DNA from: Nerophis ophidion
Lineage: Eukaryota; Chordata; Actinopteri; Syngnathiformes; Syngnathidae
Assembly: GCF_033978795.1 (NCBI RefSeq)
Contig: NC_084612.1
Span: 90,402,854-90,466,853 of the forward strand
Direction: 5' to 3'
Length of the DNA: 64,000 bases
A model generated the notes under the pieces. The model had not been told where the DNA came from. It searched no databases and was given only the letters and a program-made list of their open reading frames with translations. This document shows positions 24,085 to 35,000 of this stretch, in pieces. The position numbers and the translations under genes were made by a program. How positions within the stretch are numbered: position 1 is the first letter of the stretch; every line of letters begins with the position of its first letter.

Positions 24085-24657
24085 GCGTCGACCCCTTCCC
24101 CCGCATAAGCATCAGTGTTAGTAATTACTCGGCATTGGAAGTAAAAAAAAAAAAAAAAAAAAAAAGCATCTAATCCTGCTCTAGCTGTAAAATGGAGACA
24201 ATTAGGACGTTAGGCGAGTGAAAAAGGGGAGGAAGGTGTGAAAATAAAAGCTGCGAGTGTAAACACACGCTAACGGAGTCACGTTGTCAAAACACCAATT
24301 AGTCACGGGCCTAATTGGCAGACGGGTCCAACAAAGGAAACAGATCAGTCACACGCCCACGCTTGATGAGACACATTTATCTAGGACACACCTCAAATAT
24401 TAATACACAGAATAATAATGTCAATATAAACAAGTATCAAAGCACTAGAGTTGCATATTACTCACAGTAACAAACGTGTCCGCATCATTCATTACTGCTT
24501 AATGTCATGAAGTTGGTGTCACCACGGAAAACAGATCACCATTTCACTATTGATTAAACCTTTTTAACATCCCACACTACGAAATAATAAGAGTACGTAT
24601 CATTTCTGCTGATATCGTATCGGATAAATATATCAGTACCGGACAATACTCAGTGTG
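24083..24657. promoter_or_regulatory. unique island in the last ntrk3 intron, candidate noncoding element
   Basis: Apart from an A-run (24148-24165) this is high-complexity sequence with two AATTAG/CTAATTGG homeodomain-like sites (near 24297 and 24311). It is bounded by a microsatellite and a SINE. Function is inferred only from its contrast with the repeats around it. Confidence 0.3.
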
Positions 24658-24665
24658 TAGTATCA

Positions 24666-25021
24666 CGGTGGCAGAGGGGTTAGTGCGTCTGCCTCACAAT
24701 ACGAAGGTCCTGCAGTCCTGGGTTCAAATCCAGGCTCGGGATCTTTCTGTGTGGAGTTTGCATGTTCTCCCCGTGAATGTGTGGGTTCAACTCCGGCTTC
24801 CTCCCACCTCCAAAGACATGCACCTGGGGATAGGTTGATTGGCAACACTAAATGGTCCCTAGTGTGTGAATGTTGTCTGTCTATCTGTGTTGGCCCTGCG
24901 ATGAGGTGGCAACTTGTCCAGGGTGTACCCCGCCTTCCGCCCGATTGTAGCTGGGATAGGCGCCAGCGCCCCCCGCGACCCCGAAAGGGAATAAGCGGTA
25001 GAAAATGGATGGATGGATGGA
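24666..25021 (+). mobile_element. full-length tRNA-derived SINE, 356 bp
   Basis: Best copy of the family. The tRNA-like head starts cggtggcagaggggttagtg (A box) with B box GGTTCAAATCC at about 24722. The body has atgttctccccgtgaatg and tggtccctagtgtgtgaatg. The 3' tail is gggaataagcggtagaaaat followed by (GGAT)n. A perfect 8-bp target duplication TAGTATCA flanks it (24658-24665, 25022-25029). A pol III-type internal promoter is inferred. It encodes no protein; long frames across it are chance. Confidence 0.94.
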
Positions 25022-25029
25022 TAGTATCA

Positions 25030-25335
25030 GTATCGTACCAGAAGGGGTACACCACTACCCGGAAGTAATTACATTGTTGGGTTTTTTCACCCAAAATGTG
25101 CAAAAAAAACTTAAATGTTTACTGCGGCTTCTCAGGAAGAGACAACCCATTGGCATGTTTGTTGAAGTTGGCACTTTAGCAACTCAACAGAGCATCTAAA
25201 AAAAACTAAAAAATGTTGAAATGAAAACCATTTTGTTATTTTTTTACAACAGCAGAGACGACCAAACGACAACAAACATAAACAGCCGTGAAGCAATTCC
25301 TTGCATTTTTTTTTTATTTCCAACTTTCTGTTGTT
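25030..25335. other. unassigned AT-rich intron sequence
   Basis: No repeat or open frame that can be supported. Confidence 0.3.
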
Positions 25336-25480
25336 GCCAACATGGTGACGCTAACAAGTTGTTGCTAACAAGCTGTCGCCAACAAGTTGTCGCCTACAAG
25401 TTGTCTCCTACAAGTTGTCGCCTACATGTTGTCGGCAACTAGTTGTCGCCAACACGGTGACGCAAACAAGTTGTTGCTTG
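25336..25480. repeat. 15-bp minisatellite (acaagttgtcgccta)
   Basis: aacaagttgttgct, aacaagctgtcgcca, acaagttgtcgcctac and similar, about nine degenerate copies. Confidence 0.88.
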
Positions 25481-25760
25481 CCAACCCTCCCGGATTTTCC
25501 GGGAGAGTCCCGAAATTCAGCGCCTCTCCCTTAACCTCCCGGGACAAATTTTCTCCCGAAAATCTCCCGAAATTCAGGCGGAGCTGGAGGGGGCGTGGCC
25601 TCCAGCACACAGTGAGGACAGCCTGTTTTCACGTCCGCTTTCCCACAATATATACAGCGAGCCTGCCCAATGACGTTATAACTGTAGAAAATTATCGAGG
25701 GCGAGTTCTTGGTTTCTTATGGGGGTTTATTGTTGGGCAGTTTCACAACATATAACAACA
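25480..25760. mobile_element. fragment of the CTTGCCAACCCTCCCG DNA-transposon-like family
   Basis: cttgccaaccctcccggatt and the tcccgggac/tctcccgaaat motifs parallel 4257-4330. Confidence 0.5.
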
Positions 25761-26053
25761 GCGGTCACGTTTTCATCTACCGTAAAGCAGTTCGTCTGCC
25801 GTAAACAGCAATGTTGTGACACTCTTAAACAAAACAATACTGGCATCTACTGTACATGCACATGGTTAGAAAAATAGTGACAGAGAACAGAACAAGGATG
25901 GATGATTCAACCCTTAACTCAACAATGAGTAAATGAGTGGTATGTGTGTGTATACGTCTAAATAAATGAGCACTGAAATTCAAGTATTTATTTTATTTAT
26001 ATATATATATGTATTTCATGGTGTTGCTGACAAGGTGCGTGTTGTGTGGGCAG

Positions 26054-26239
26054 GTCATCGAGTGCATCACGCAGGGCCACGTCCTGGACCGCCCCCGCAT
26101 CTGCCCCAAGGAGGTCTACGACATCATGCTGGGCTGCTGGCAGAGAGAACCCCAGCAGCGACTCAACATCAAGGACATCCAGAAGGTTCTGTTCGCCATG
26201 GGGAAAGCCACGCCCGTCTACCTGGACATCCTGGGCTAG
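26054..26239 (+). CDS. ntrk3: ntrk3 (TrkC) terminal coding exon with stop codon
   Basis: Last coding exon: acceptor cag ends at 26053, followed by 61 codons and a TAG stop at 26237-26239. It joins in phase 0 to the exon ending at 15582. The product starts VIECITQGHVLDRPRICPKE, then carries LGCWQREPQQR (subdomain XI with its conserved arginine), and ends KATPVYLDILG. The tyrosine in VYLDILG is the conserved C-terminal PLC-gamma docking site of Trk receptors (established for the family). CPKEVYD and QQRLNIKDI match TrkC better than TrkA or TrkB. The reading frame opens upstream at 26009, but residues before VIEC show no similarity and lie before the acceptor. No frameshift or lost key residue is seen, so the gene looks functional. 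The preceding intron of about 10.5 kb is almost entirely repeats. Confidence 0.96.
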   Translation, partial: VIECITQGHVLDRPRICPKEVYDIMLGCWQREPQQRLNIKDIQKVLFAMGKATPVYLDILG

Positions 26240-27060
26240 GCCCCGCCCACGACCCGCTCCACTGTCGAAGAAACAACAAGGTTTTTTTGGGAAGGACTTA
26301 AGTGCCTGCAACACTTTTGGATATAGTGGATATAAAAACACACCGGAAAAAAAAAAAAACTTTTACATTTTGTTTACTTGCGTGTGAGCTGTACAGTTTG
26401 AAGACTTTGAAGTCCCCCCCCTCCAAAAACCACCAACCCCTAAGGAGAAGGGCCACGTAGTAACCAAGACCACCACAGCTAGAACCTTCCCCCGGCTTTT
26501 GGTTTTATGAATATATATAGAAATATGACATATATTTTATATTTATTTCCTTTGGGTCCAGGTCCTGTTGCGCGCTAAGGGCTGGTCCTCGCCCGAGACG
26601 CCAAACAAACTTTTGGTCCGGGGCGACCTCCGAGACGGACGCCTTACTTGCACTCCGGAGGAGAGGACCTTCTTCCCCGCCAGACAAGTGACAAATCTAT
26701 TTTAATTTCGCAGGAAAAACCAACAAAAAAAAGAGAAGAATGTACATATTGTAAAGTTTACGTGTCAAAGTTGTGTTAACTTATTGTTTCCCCACGCTCT
26801 TGTACCGCGGTCCGCGCGCCGTCACTTTAAGACGGCTTTTCCACACCAGTCGAAAAATGCTTCTTCCCCCCCGATTTTGAGTACAAACCGCTATTTTTGG
26901 TTTCAAGAAACGTTCGGCGTTAATAATTGAACGTGGTCTGTGCTCAGCCCGAGACGCTCGCTTAAAGAAACCGCCGCCGCCGACGCTATCCAGAGAAACA
27001 ACAAAAATCTTTATTTTCTTTTTTTTGAAAGCAGTATAGCAAAGTTTGTGGTTTGTTCAT
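26240..27060 (+). other. ntrk3: probable ntrk3 3' UTR (end not defined)
   Basis: Follows the TAG stop directly. Unlike its surroundings it is not made of recognisable repeats, is moderately GC-rich in parts and contains U-rich stretches. I see no clean AATAAA on the + strand here; TATAAA near 26331 is a weak alternative. The 3' end of the transcript therefore cannot be placed. The boundary given is simply where satellite-like sequence begins to take over. Confidence 0.5.
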
Positions 27061-27230
27061 ATTTGAGAGATGGCTCCAAAAGTTTGCAGCTGTGCTAAAG
27101 CTGCGAAGCGTTACATCCACGAGTACTACCAGGGAGATAATTGTCGTGACGAAAAGATACTAACGAAAAAAGACGTATTCCGTTGCAAATTTTAGCTTCT
27201 TGTTACGTCCTGAAGAAAAATATAGCCGCA

Positions 27231-28440
27231 ACAAATGTGGAAGGAGACAATGTTTGGGGGAGACCAGGCCAAATTACGATTTTTTTTTTTCCCCGTAACA
27301 TCGCAACTTTATTTTCACATCATTGTTAAATTTCTCAAAACTTTCCTTGCAAATATTCAGTCATTTGGAATTATGAATTTATTGTAGTGTTATGTCACAT
27401 TCCAATTTTAATCGAAATTAATTCATTTTAATTAGCCGCAAAACATGTGGAAGGAGACAATGTTTGGGGGAGACCAGGCCAAATTACGATTTTTTTTTTC
27501 CCCGTAACATCGCAACTTTATTTTCACATCATTGTTAAATTTCTCAAAACTTTCCTTGCAAATATTCAGTCATTTGGAATTATGAATTTATTGTAGTGTT
27601 ATGTCACATTCCAATTTTAATCGAAATTAATTAATTTTAATCAGGCGCAAAACATGTGGAAGGAGACAATGTTTGCGGGAGACCAGGCCAAATTACGATT
27701 TTTTTTTTCCCCCGTAACATCGCAACTTTATTTTCACATCATTATAACATTTCTCAAAACTTTCCTTGCAAATATTCAGCCATTTGGAATTATGAATTTA
27801 TTGTAGTGTTATGTCACATTCCAATTTTAATCGAAATTAATTCATTTTAATTAGCCGCAAAACATGTGGAAGGAGACAAGGTTTGGGGGGGACCAGGCCA
27901 AATTACGATTTTTTTTTTCCCCGTAACATCGCAACTTTATTTTCACATCATTGTTAAATTTCTCAAAACTTTCCTTGCAAATATTCAGTCATTTGAAATC
28001 TTGTTAAATTTCTCAAAACTTTCCTTGCAAATATTCAGTCATTTGGAATTATGAATTTATTGTAGTGTTATGTCACATTCCAATTTTAATCGAAATTAAT
28101 TAATTTTAATTAGGCCCAAAACATGTGGAAGGAGACAATGTTTGCGGGAGACCAGTCCAAATTACGATTTTTTTTCCCCTTAACATCGCAACTTTATTTT
28201 CACATCATTGTTAAATTTCTCAAAACTTTCCTTGCAAATATTCAGTCATTTGGAATTATGAATTTATTGTAGTGTTATGTCACATTCCAATTTTAATCGA
28301 AATTAATTTATTTTAATTAGCCGCAAAACATGTGGAAGGAGACAATGTTTGGGGGAGACCAGTCTAAATTACGTTTTTTTTTCCCCGTAACATCGCAACT
28401 TTATTTTGACATCATTGATACATTCCTAGAAACTTTCCTT
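27231..28440 (+). repeat. ~210-bp satellite, six copies
   Basis: aaggagacaa recurs at 27241, 27451, 27660, 27870, 28129 and 28336. Spacing is 207-210 bp except one of 259 bp, caused by an internal duplication of ttgttaaatttctcaaaact with its downstream sequence (about 27951-28045). Units are nearly identical, so the array is young or homogenised. Confidence 0.95.
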
Positions 28441-31330
28441 GCAGCGATTTAGTCATGTGAGATTCTTACTTTATTCTTTGGCTTTTTATAACTCAGAAAA
28501 CCAGAAAATATACTTAAAGTAGAAATATTACGTGAAAACATCGGAAATGTTACGTTGTTTTTCTTTCGGGGAAAATCTCGTAATATTACAATTTAGCTAC
28601 ATTGTTCCAGCTACTCCTGCTTTGTTTACATAAAGCTATTTTTTTTAATGTCACATTCGAATTTGAGTCTCTTTATTTTTTAGAAATTAAGAAATTCTTT
28701 CATCGTAATTTTTTTCCTCCGTAACATCGCAACTTTATTTTCACATCATTGTTAAATTTCTCAAAACTTTCCTTGAAAGTATTCAGTCATTTGAAATCAT
28801 GGATTTATTGTAGTGTTATGTCACATTCCAATTTTAATCGAAATTAAGAATTTCTTTCAACGGAATTTTTTTTGTCCCGTAACATCGCAACTTTATTTTG
28901 ACATCATTGATACATTCCTCAAAACTTTCCTTGCAGCGATTCAGTCATGTGAGATTCTTACTTTATTCTAGTGGCTTTTTATAACTCGGAAAACCAGAAA
29001 ATTTACTTAAAGTAGAAATATTATGAGATAACATCGGAAATGTTACATTGTTATATTACAATTTAGCTACATTGTTCCAGCTACTCCTGCTTTGTTTACA
29101 TAAAGCTATGTTTTTTTAATGTCACATTCGAATTTGAATCTCTTTATTTTTTAGAAATTAAGAATTTCTTTCATCGTAATTTTTTTCCTCCGTAACATCG
29201 CAACTTTATTTTCACATCATTCTTAAATTTCTCAAAACTTTCCTTGCAAATATTCAGTCATTTGGAATTATGAATTTATTGTAGTGTTATGTCAACTTCC
29301 AATTTTAATCGGAATTAAGAATTTCTTTCATCGTAATTTTTTTTTTCCCGTAACATCGCAACTTTATTTTGACATCATTGATACATTCCTCAAAACTTTC
29401 CTTGCAGCGATTTAGTCATGTGAGATTCTTACTTTATTCTAGTGGCTTTTTATAACTCGGAAAACCAGAAAATTTACTTAAAGTAGAAATATTATGAGAT
29501 AACATCGGAAATGTTACATTGTTATATTACAATTTAGCTACATTGTTCCAGCTACTCCTGCTTAGTTTACATAAAGTTGTTTTTTTAATGTCACATTCGA
29601 ATTTGAATATCTTTATTTTTTAGAAATTAAGAATTTCTTTCATCGTAATTTTTTTCCTCCGTAACATCGCAACTTTATTTTCACATCATTCTTAAATTTT
29701 TCAAAACTTTCCTTGCAAATATTCAGTCATTTGAAATCATGGATTTATTGTAGTGTTATGTCACATTCCAATTTTAATCGAAATTAAGAATTTCTTTCAT
29801 CGTAATTTTTTTTTTCCCGTAACATCGCAACTTTATTTTGACATCATTGATACATTCCTCAAAACTTTTCCTTGCAGCGATTTAGTCATGTGAGAGTCTT
29901 ACTTTATTCTAGTGGCTTTTTATAACTCGGAAAACCAGAACATTTACTTAAAGTAGAAATATTATCAGAAAACATCGGAAATGTTACCTTGTTATTCTGG
30001 GGGGGAAGAAAATTCTAATATTACAGTTTAGCTACATTGTTCCAGTAACTTCTACTATGTTTCCATTAAGCTATGTTTTTTTTTATGTCACATTCCAATT
30101 TTAATGTTTTTATCTTTGAGAAATTAAGAATTTCATCGTAATTTTTTTTTTCCTAACTTTATTTTCACGTCATTGATACATTTGTCAAAACTTTACTTGC
30201 AGATATTTAGTCACGTGAAAATATGATTTTATTGTAGTGGGCTAATATAACTCGGAAAACCAGAAAATGGACTTAATGTAAAAAATGTTACGGGAAAACA
30301 TCGGAAATGTTACGTTGTTATTCGGGGGGGAAAACATTTCGTAATATTAAAATTTAGCTACATTGTTCCAGCTACTTCCACTTCGTTTACATAAAGCTAT
30401 GTTCTTTTTATGTCACATTCAGATTTTAATCTCTTTATCTTTGAGAATAAGAATTTCTTACATCGTAATTTTTTTTTCGGTAACATCGTAACTTTGTTTT
30501 CACTTTATTGATACATTTGTCCAAACTTTCCTTGAAGATGTGAAATTATGACTTTATAAAAGTGGCATTTTCCGACTCGGAAAAAAAAAACAGAAAATGG
30601 ACTTAAAGTAGAAATATTATCAGAAAACATCGGAAATATTACGTTGTTATTCTGGGGGGGAAGAAAATTGTAATACTACAGTTTAGCTACATTGTTCCAG
30701 TAACTTCTACTATGTTTCCATTAAGCTATGGTTTTTTTTATGTCACATTCCAATTTTAATGTTTTTATCTTTGAGAAATTAAGAATTTCTTCCGTCGTAA
30801 TTTTTTTTTCCTAACTTTATTTTCACGTCATTGATACATTTGTCAAAACTTTACTTGTAGATATTTAGTCACGTGAAATTATGATTTTATTGTAATGGGC
30901 TAATACAACTCGAAAAAACAGAAAATGGACTTAATGTAAAAAATGTTACGAGAAAACATCGGAAATGTTACGTTGTTATTCGGGGGGAAAAACATTTCGT
31001 AATATTAAAATTTAGCTACATTGTTCCAGCTACTTCCACTTTGCTTACATAAAGCTATGTTCTTTTTATGTCACATTCCGATTTTAATCCCTCTGTCTTT
31101 GAGAATTAAGAATTTCTTACATCGTAAAAAAAAATTCGGTAACATCGTAACTTTATTGATGCATTTGTCCAAACTTTCCTTGAAGATGTGAAATTATGAC
31201 TTTATAAAAGTGGCTTTTTATGACTCGGAAATCCAGAAAATGGACTTAATGTAGAAATATTATCAGAAAACATCGGAAATGTTACGTTGTTATTCTGGGG
31301 GTGAAGACAATTGTAATATTACAATTTAGC
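28441..31330 (+). repeat. AT-rich satellite with ~470-bp and ~325-bp units
   Basis: actcggaaaaccagaaaat-type boxes lie at 28491, 28984, 29455, 29925, 30250, 30575, 30908 and 31223, giving spacings of 493, 471, 470, 325, 325, 333 and 315. In the second half alternate units match better (30250 with 30908, 30575 with 31223). gtaacatcgcaactttattt and caaaactttccttgca are shared with the 210-bp family, so the two are related. Confidence 0.92.
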
Positions 31331-32060
31331 TAGCAGACCCTGAAAGTCCTGATTAAGTTTACCGTCATGTTTGTTTTTGTCTTCTCGTTTGTTTTCACTT
31401 TTAGAAAAAGGAAGTTGGCCACGTGCAAACTCGACTGGTCCCCCTGACGCCGCTAGCCAGCTAACTCCGCCGGGACTAAACAAACCAAATTAGCCGCTAA
31501 TTAGCCGACTTCCCACCAGCTGCGAGATGATATTTGTTCTCTTTAAATCGGCGGATCCAAGGTCGCTGCCTCACTTTGCTTCCAGTTCATTAAAAAGCCG
31601 CTGGATGCTCTCAATCAAAAGGCTTTTTGATGATTCCCGTTTCGCGGATAAATTCCCCCAAAATGTCAGACTGGAGAGTACTTTATCGCTTTATCGTCCT
31701 TCCGCGCTTATTTCCTCTTTATCAGCGCCGCACCACTCAAAAGTCCTCGCCGTCGTGGCCTTTAGCGTAGCGGGCGACGACGAACTGATAAAAACGATTT
31801 TTCCCCGCCTCGAGCACAGGCTTGAATTTATCCCCCATTAAACGTTGATTCCCGGCAAAATAATCAGCGCCAACAGGTGGCGCTCTGTGCCAATTATGGT
31901 CTGTCACGTATGGAAATATGCTAGGGGGGGCGGAGCTTCAGGAGGCTACGTCATTTCCGGCCCCGTTCACAGCAACACGGAGTATTTTTTTCAAACGCTC
32001 GTTCCGGTTATCCAGGTCGAGATGGCCGGCTTGAAAAAAAATTTATAATTCAAACTTTAC
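31331..32060. promoter_or_regulatory. unique GC-richer island between satellite arrays, candidate regulatory element
   Basis: About 730 bp of non-repetitive sequence inside 11 kb of satellite. It has ccaaattagccgctaattag (31486-31505), with paired TAATTAG-type homeodomain sites, and a CTCF-like CCAACAGGTGGCGC. The 104-codon open frame at 31527-31841 has no similarity I recognise and no splice context. Survival of unique sequence here suggests constraint, but this is inference. Confidence 0.4.
31870..31883 (+). promoter_or_regulatory. CTCF-like motif
   Basis: CCAACAGGTGGCGC agrees with the CTCF core CCASYAGRKGGCRS at 13 of 14 positions (A instead of S at position 4). Occupancy is unknown. Confidence 0.4.
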
Positions 32061-35000
32061 GAGAAATAATTCATCGGTTTGAAAAAATATATACTTGATA
32101 GGCTTTGTGGCGTTGTGTACATGCTGCAATACATGTTTGTGTCGTCGCTTCATCGCCATGGTTACCAGAGAGTGTTCGGGCCACGCCGACATTTTTTTTC
32201 CGTTTTTCCGAAAATAAAAATATTAAGCAGAAAAATTCAGATATTAATATATTATTCGTCAATATGAATGACTTTTGTTCATCGTAAATCTGTAAAAAAA
32301 AAAAAAAATGCTACTTCATTTGAGTAAATTACGACGTTAATCAGGTGAAATGACGTTTTCTTCCTCATGTTACGACAATTTCACGCAGTAAAAATCTGAT
32401 AATTTTGCTACTTAATTTTTTTTCCAAAATGAATGACTTTTATTCGTCTTAAATGTATTAAAAAAAAATACTTCTTCATTTGAGTAAATTACGACGTGAA
32501 GCTGGTAAAATAATGACGTTTTCTTCGTCATGTTACGACAATTTCATTGTGTTATTACGCAGTAAAATTCTGGTAATATTGTTATATTAATTTTTTCCAA
32601 ATTACTTTATTTGAAAAAAAATACTGATTAATTTTCGTAAATTACGACATTAATCTGGTAAAATGACGTATTATTACGTGTTAAAATTCTGTAAATTTTG
32701 CTACTGAATTTTTTTCCCAAATGAATAACTTTTGCTCATCATAAATCTATTTTTTTTAAATAATACTAATTCATTTGAGTAAATCACGACTTTGATCCGG
32801 TGAAATGATGACATTTTCTTTTTTGTTACAATTTTTTCGTGTTATTTTGTGGTAAAATTCTGGAAATTTTGCTACTTAATTTTTCCCCCAAAATAAAAAC
32901 TTTTGTTCATCATAAATCTATTTAAAAAGATAATAATAATACTAATTCATTTGAGTAAATTACGACGTTCATCTGGTGAAATGACGACGTTTTCTTCTTC
33001 GTTAAAATTTTTTCGTGTTGTTACGCGGTAAAAATCGGGAAATTTTGCTACTCCATTTTTTACCCCAAAATGAATAAATTTTGTTCTTCATAAATCTGTT
33101 TAAAAAAATAATAATAATTAATTTGACTAAATTACGATTTTGATCTGGTGAAATGATGACATTTTTTTCTTCGTTACAATTTTTTCATTTTATTACTCAG
33201 TAAAATTCTGGAAATTTTGCTACTTAATTTTTCTCCCAAAATGAATAACTTTTGTTAATCATAAATCTATTTTTTTTAACTAATCAATTTGACTAAATTA
33301 CAACTTTGATCTGGTGAAATAGTGATGTTTTCTTCTTTGTTACAATTGTTTTGTGTTATTACGCGGTAAAATTCTGGAAATTTTGCTACTGAATTTTTTT
33401 CCCCAAAAATGAACACATTTTGTTCATCATAAATCTTTTTTTTTTTTTTTTTTGACTAATTAAATTGACTAAATTACGACTTCGATCTGGTGGAATTATG
33501 ACATTTTCTTCTTCGTTACAATTTTTTCATTTTATTACGCGGTAAAATTCTGGAAATTTTGTTACTTCATTTTTCCCCCAAAATAAAAAACTTTTGTTCA
33601 TCATAAATCTATTTAAAAAATAATAATAATAATACTAATTAATTTGAATAAATTTCGACTTTCATCTGGTGAAATGATGACGTTTTCTTCTTCGTTACAA
33701 TTTTTTCGTGTTGTTACGCTGTAAAAATCTGGAAATTTTGCTACTCCATTTTTTTCCCCAAAATAAATAGATTTGTTCATCATAAATCTATTTAAAAAAA
33801 AATAATAATTACTTTGAGTAAATTACGACTTTGACCTGGTGAAATGATGACATTTTCTTCTTCGTTACAATTTTTTCATTTTATTACGCGTTAAAATTCT
33901 GGAAATTTTGCTACTTAAATTTTCCCCCAAAATAAATAACTTTTGTTCATTATAAATCTTTTTTTTTTTTTTAAATAATAATAATAATTAATTTGAGTAA
34001 ATTTCGACTTTCATCTGGTGAAATGATGACGTTTTCTTCTTCGCTACAATTTTTTCGTGTTGTTACGCTGTAAAATTCTGGAAATTTTGCTACTCCATTT
34101 TTTTCCCCAAAATGAATAGATTTGTTCATCATAAATCTATTTAAAAAAATAATAATAATTACTTTGAGTAAATTACGATTTTGATCTGGTGAAATGATGA
34201 CATTTTCTTCTTCGTTGTACGCGGTAAAATTCTGGAAATTTTGCTACTTAATATTTCCCCCAAAATGAATAACTTTTGTTCATCATAAATCTATTTAAAA
34301 AAAAATAATAATAATAATAATTAATTTGAGTAAATTTCGACTTACATCCGGTGAAATGATGACGTTTTCTTCTTCGTCACAATTTTTTCGTGTTGTTACG
34401 CTGTAAAATTCTGGAAATTTTTCTACTCAATTTTTTCCCCCAAAATAAATACATTTGTTCATCATAAATCTATTTAAAAGAATAATAATAATTACTTTGA
34501 GTAAATTACGACTTTGATCTGGTGAAATGATGACATTTTCTTCTTCGTTACAATTTTTTCATTTTATTACGCGGTAAAATTCTGGAAATTTTGCTACTTA
34601 ATTTTTCCCCCAAAATAAAAAACTTTTGTTCATCATAAATCTATTTAAAAAATAATAATAATAATAGTAATTAATTTGAATAAATTTCGACTTTCATCTG
34701 GTGAAATGATGACGTTTTCTTCTTCGTCACAATTTTTTCGTGTTGTTACGCTGTAAAATTCTGGAAATTTTGCTACTTAATTTTTCCCCCAAAATAAAAA
34801 CTTTTGTTCATCATAAATCTATTTAAAAAGATAATAATAATACTAATTCATTTGAGTAAATTACGACGTTCATCTGGTGAAATGATGACGTTTTCTTCTT
34901 CGTTAAAATTTTCTCGTGTTGTTACGCGGTAAAATTCGGGAAATTTTGCTACTCCATTTTTTACCCCAAAATGAATAAATTTTGTTCTTCATAAATCTGT

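Noticed and set aside
24663..25103. 146-codon minus-strand frame and the similar 138- and 168-codon frames at 42.7 and 62.8 kb
   Set aside because: All are read-through of the SINE family; the same peptide pieces recur at each SINE copy.
26009..26053. Extension of the last ntrk3 exon upstream to the ATG at 26009
   Set aside because: A clean cag acceptor at 26051-26053 and loss of Trk similarity before it show this is intron.
31527..31841. 104-codon open frame in the unique island
   Set aside because: No recognisable domain; the plus-strand frame has no clear initiation or splice context. The island is better treated as noncoding until conservation is tested.
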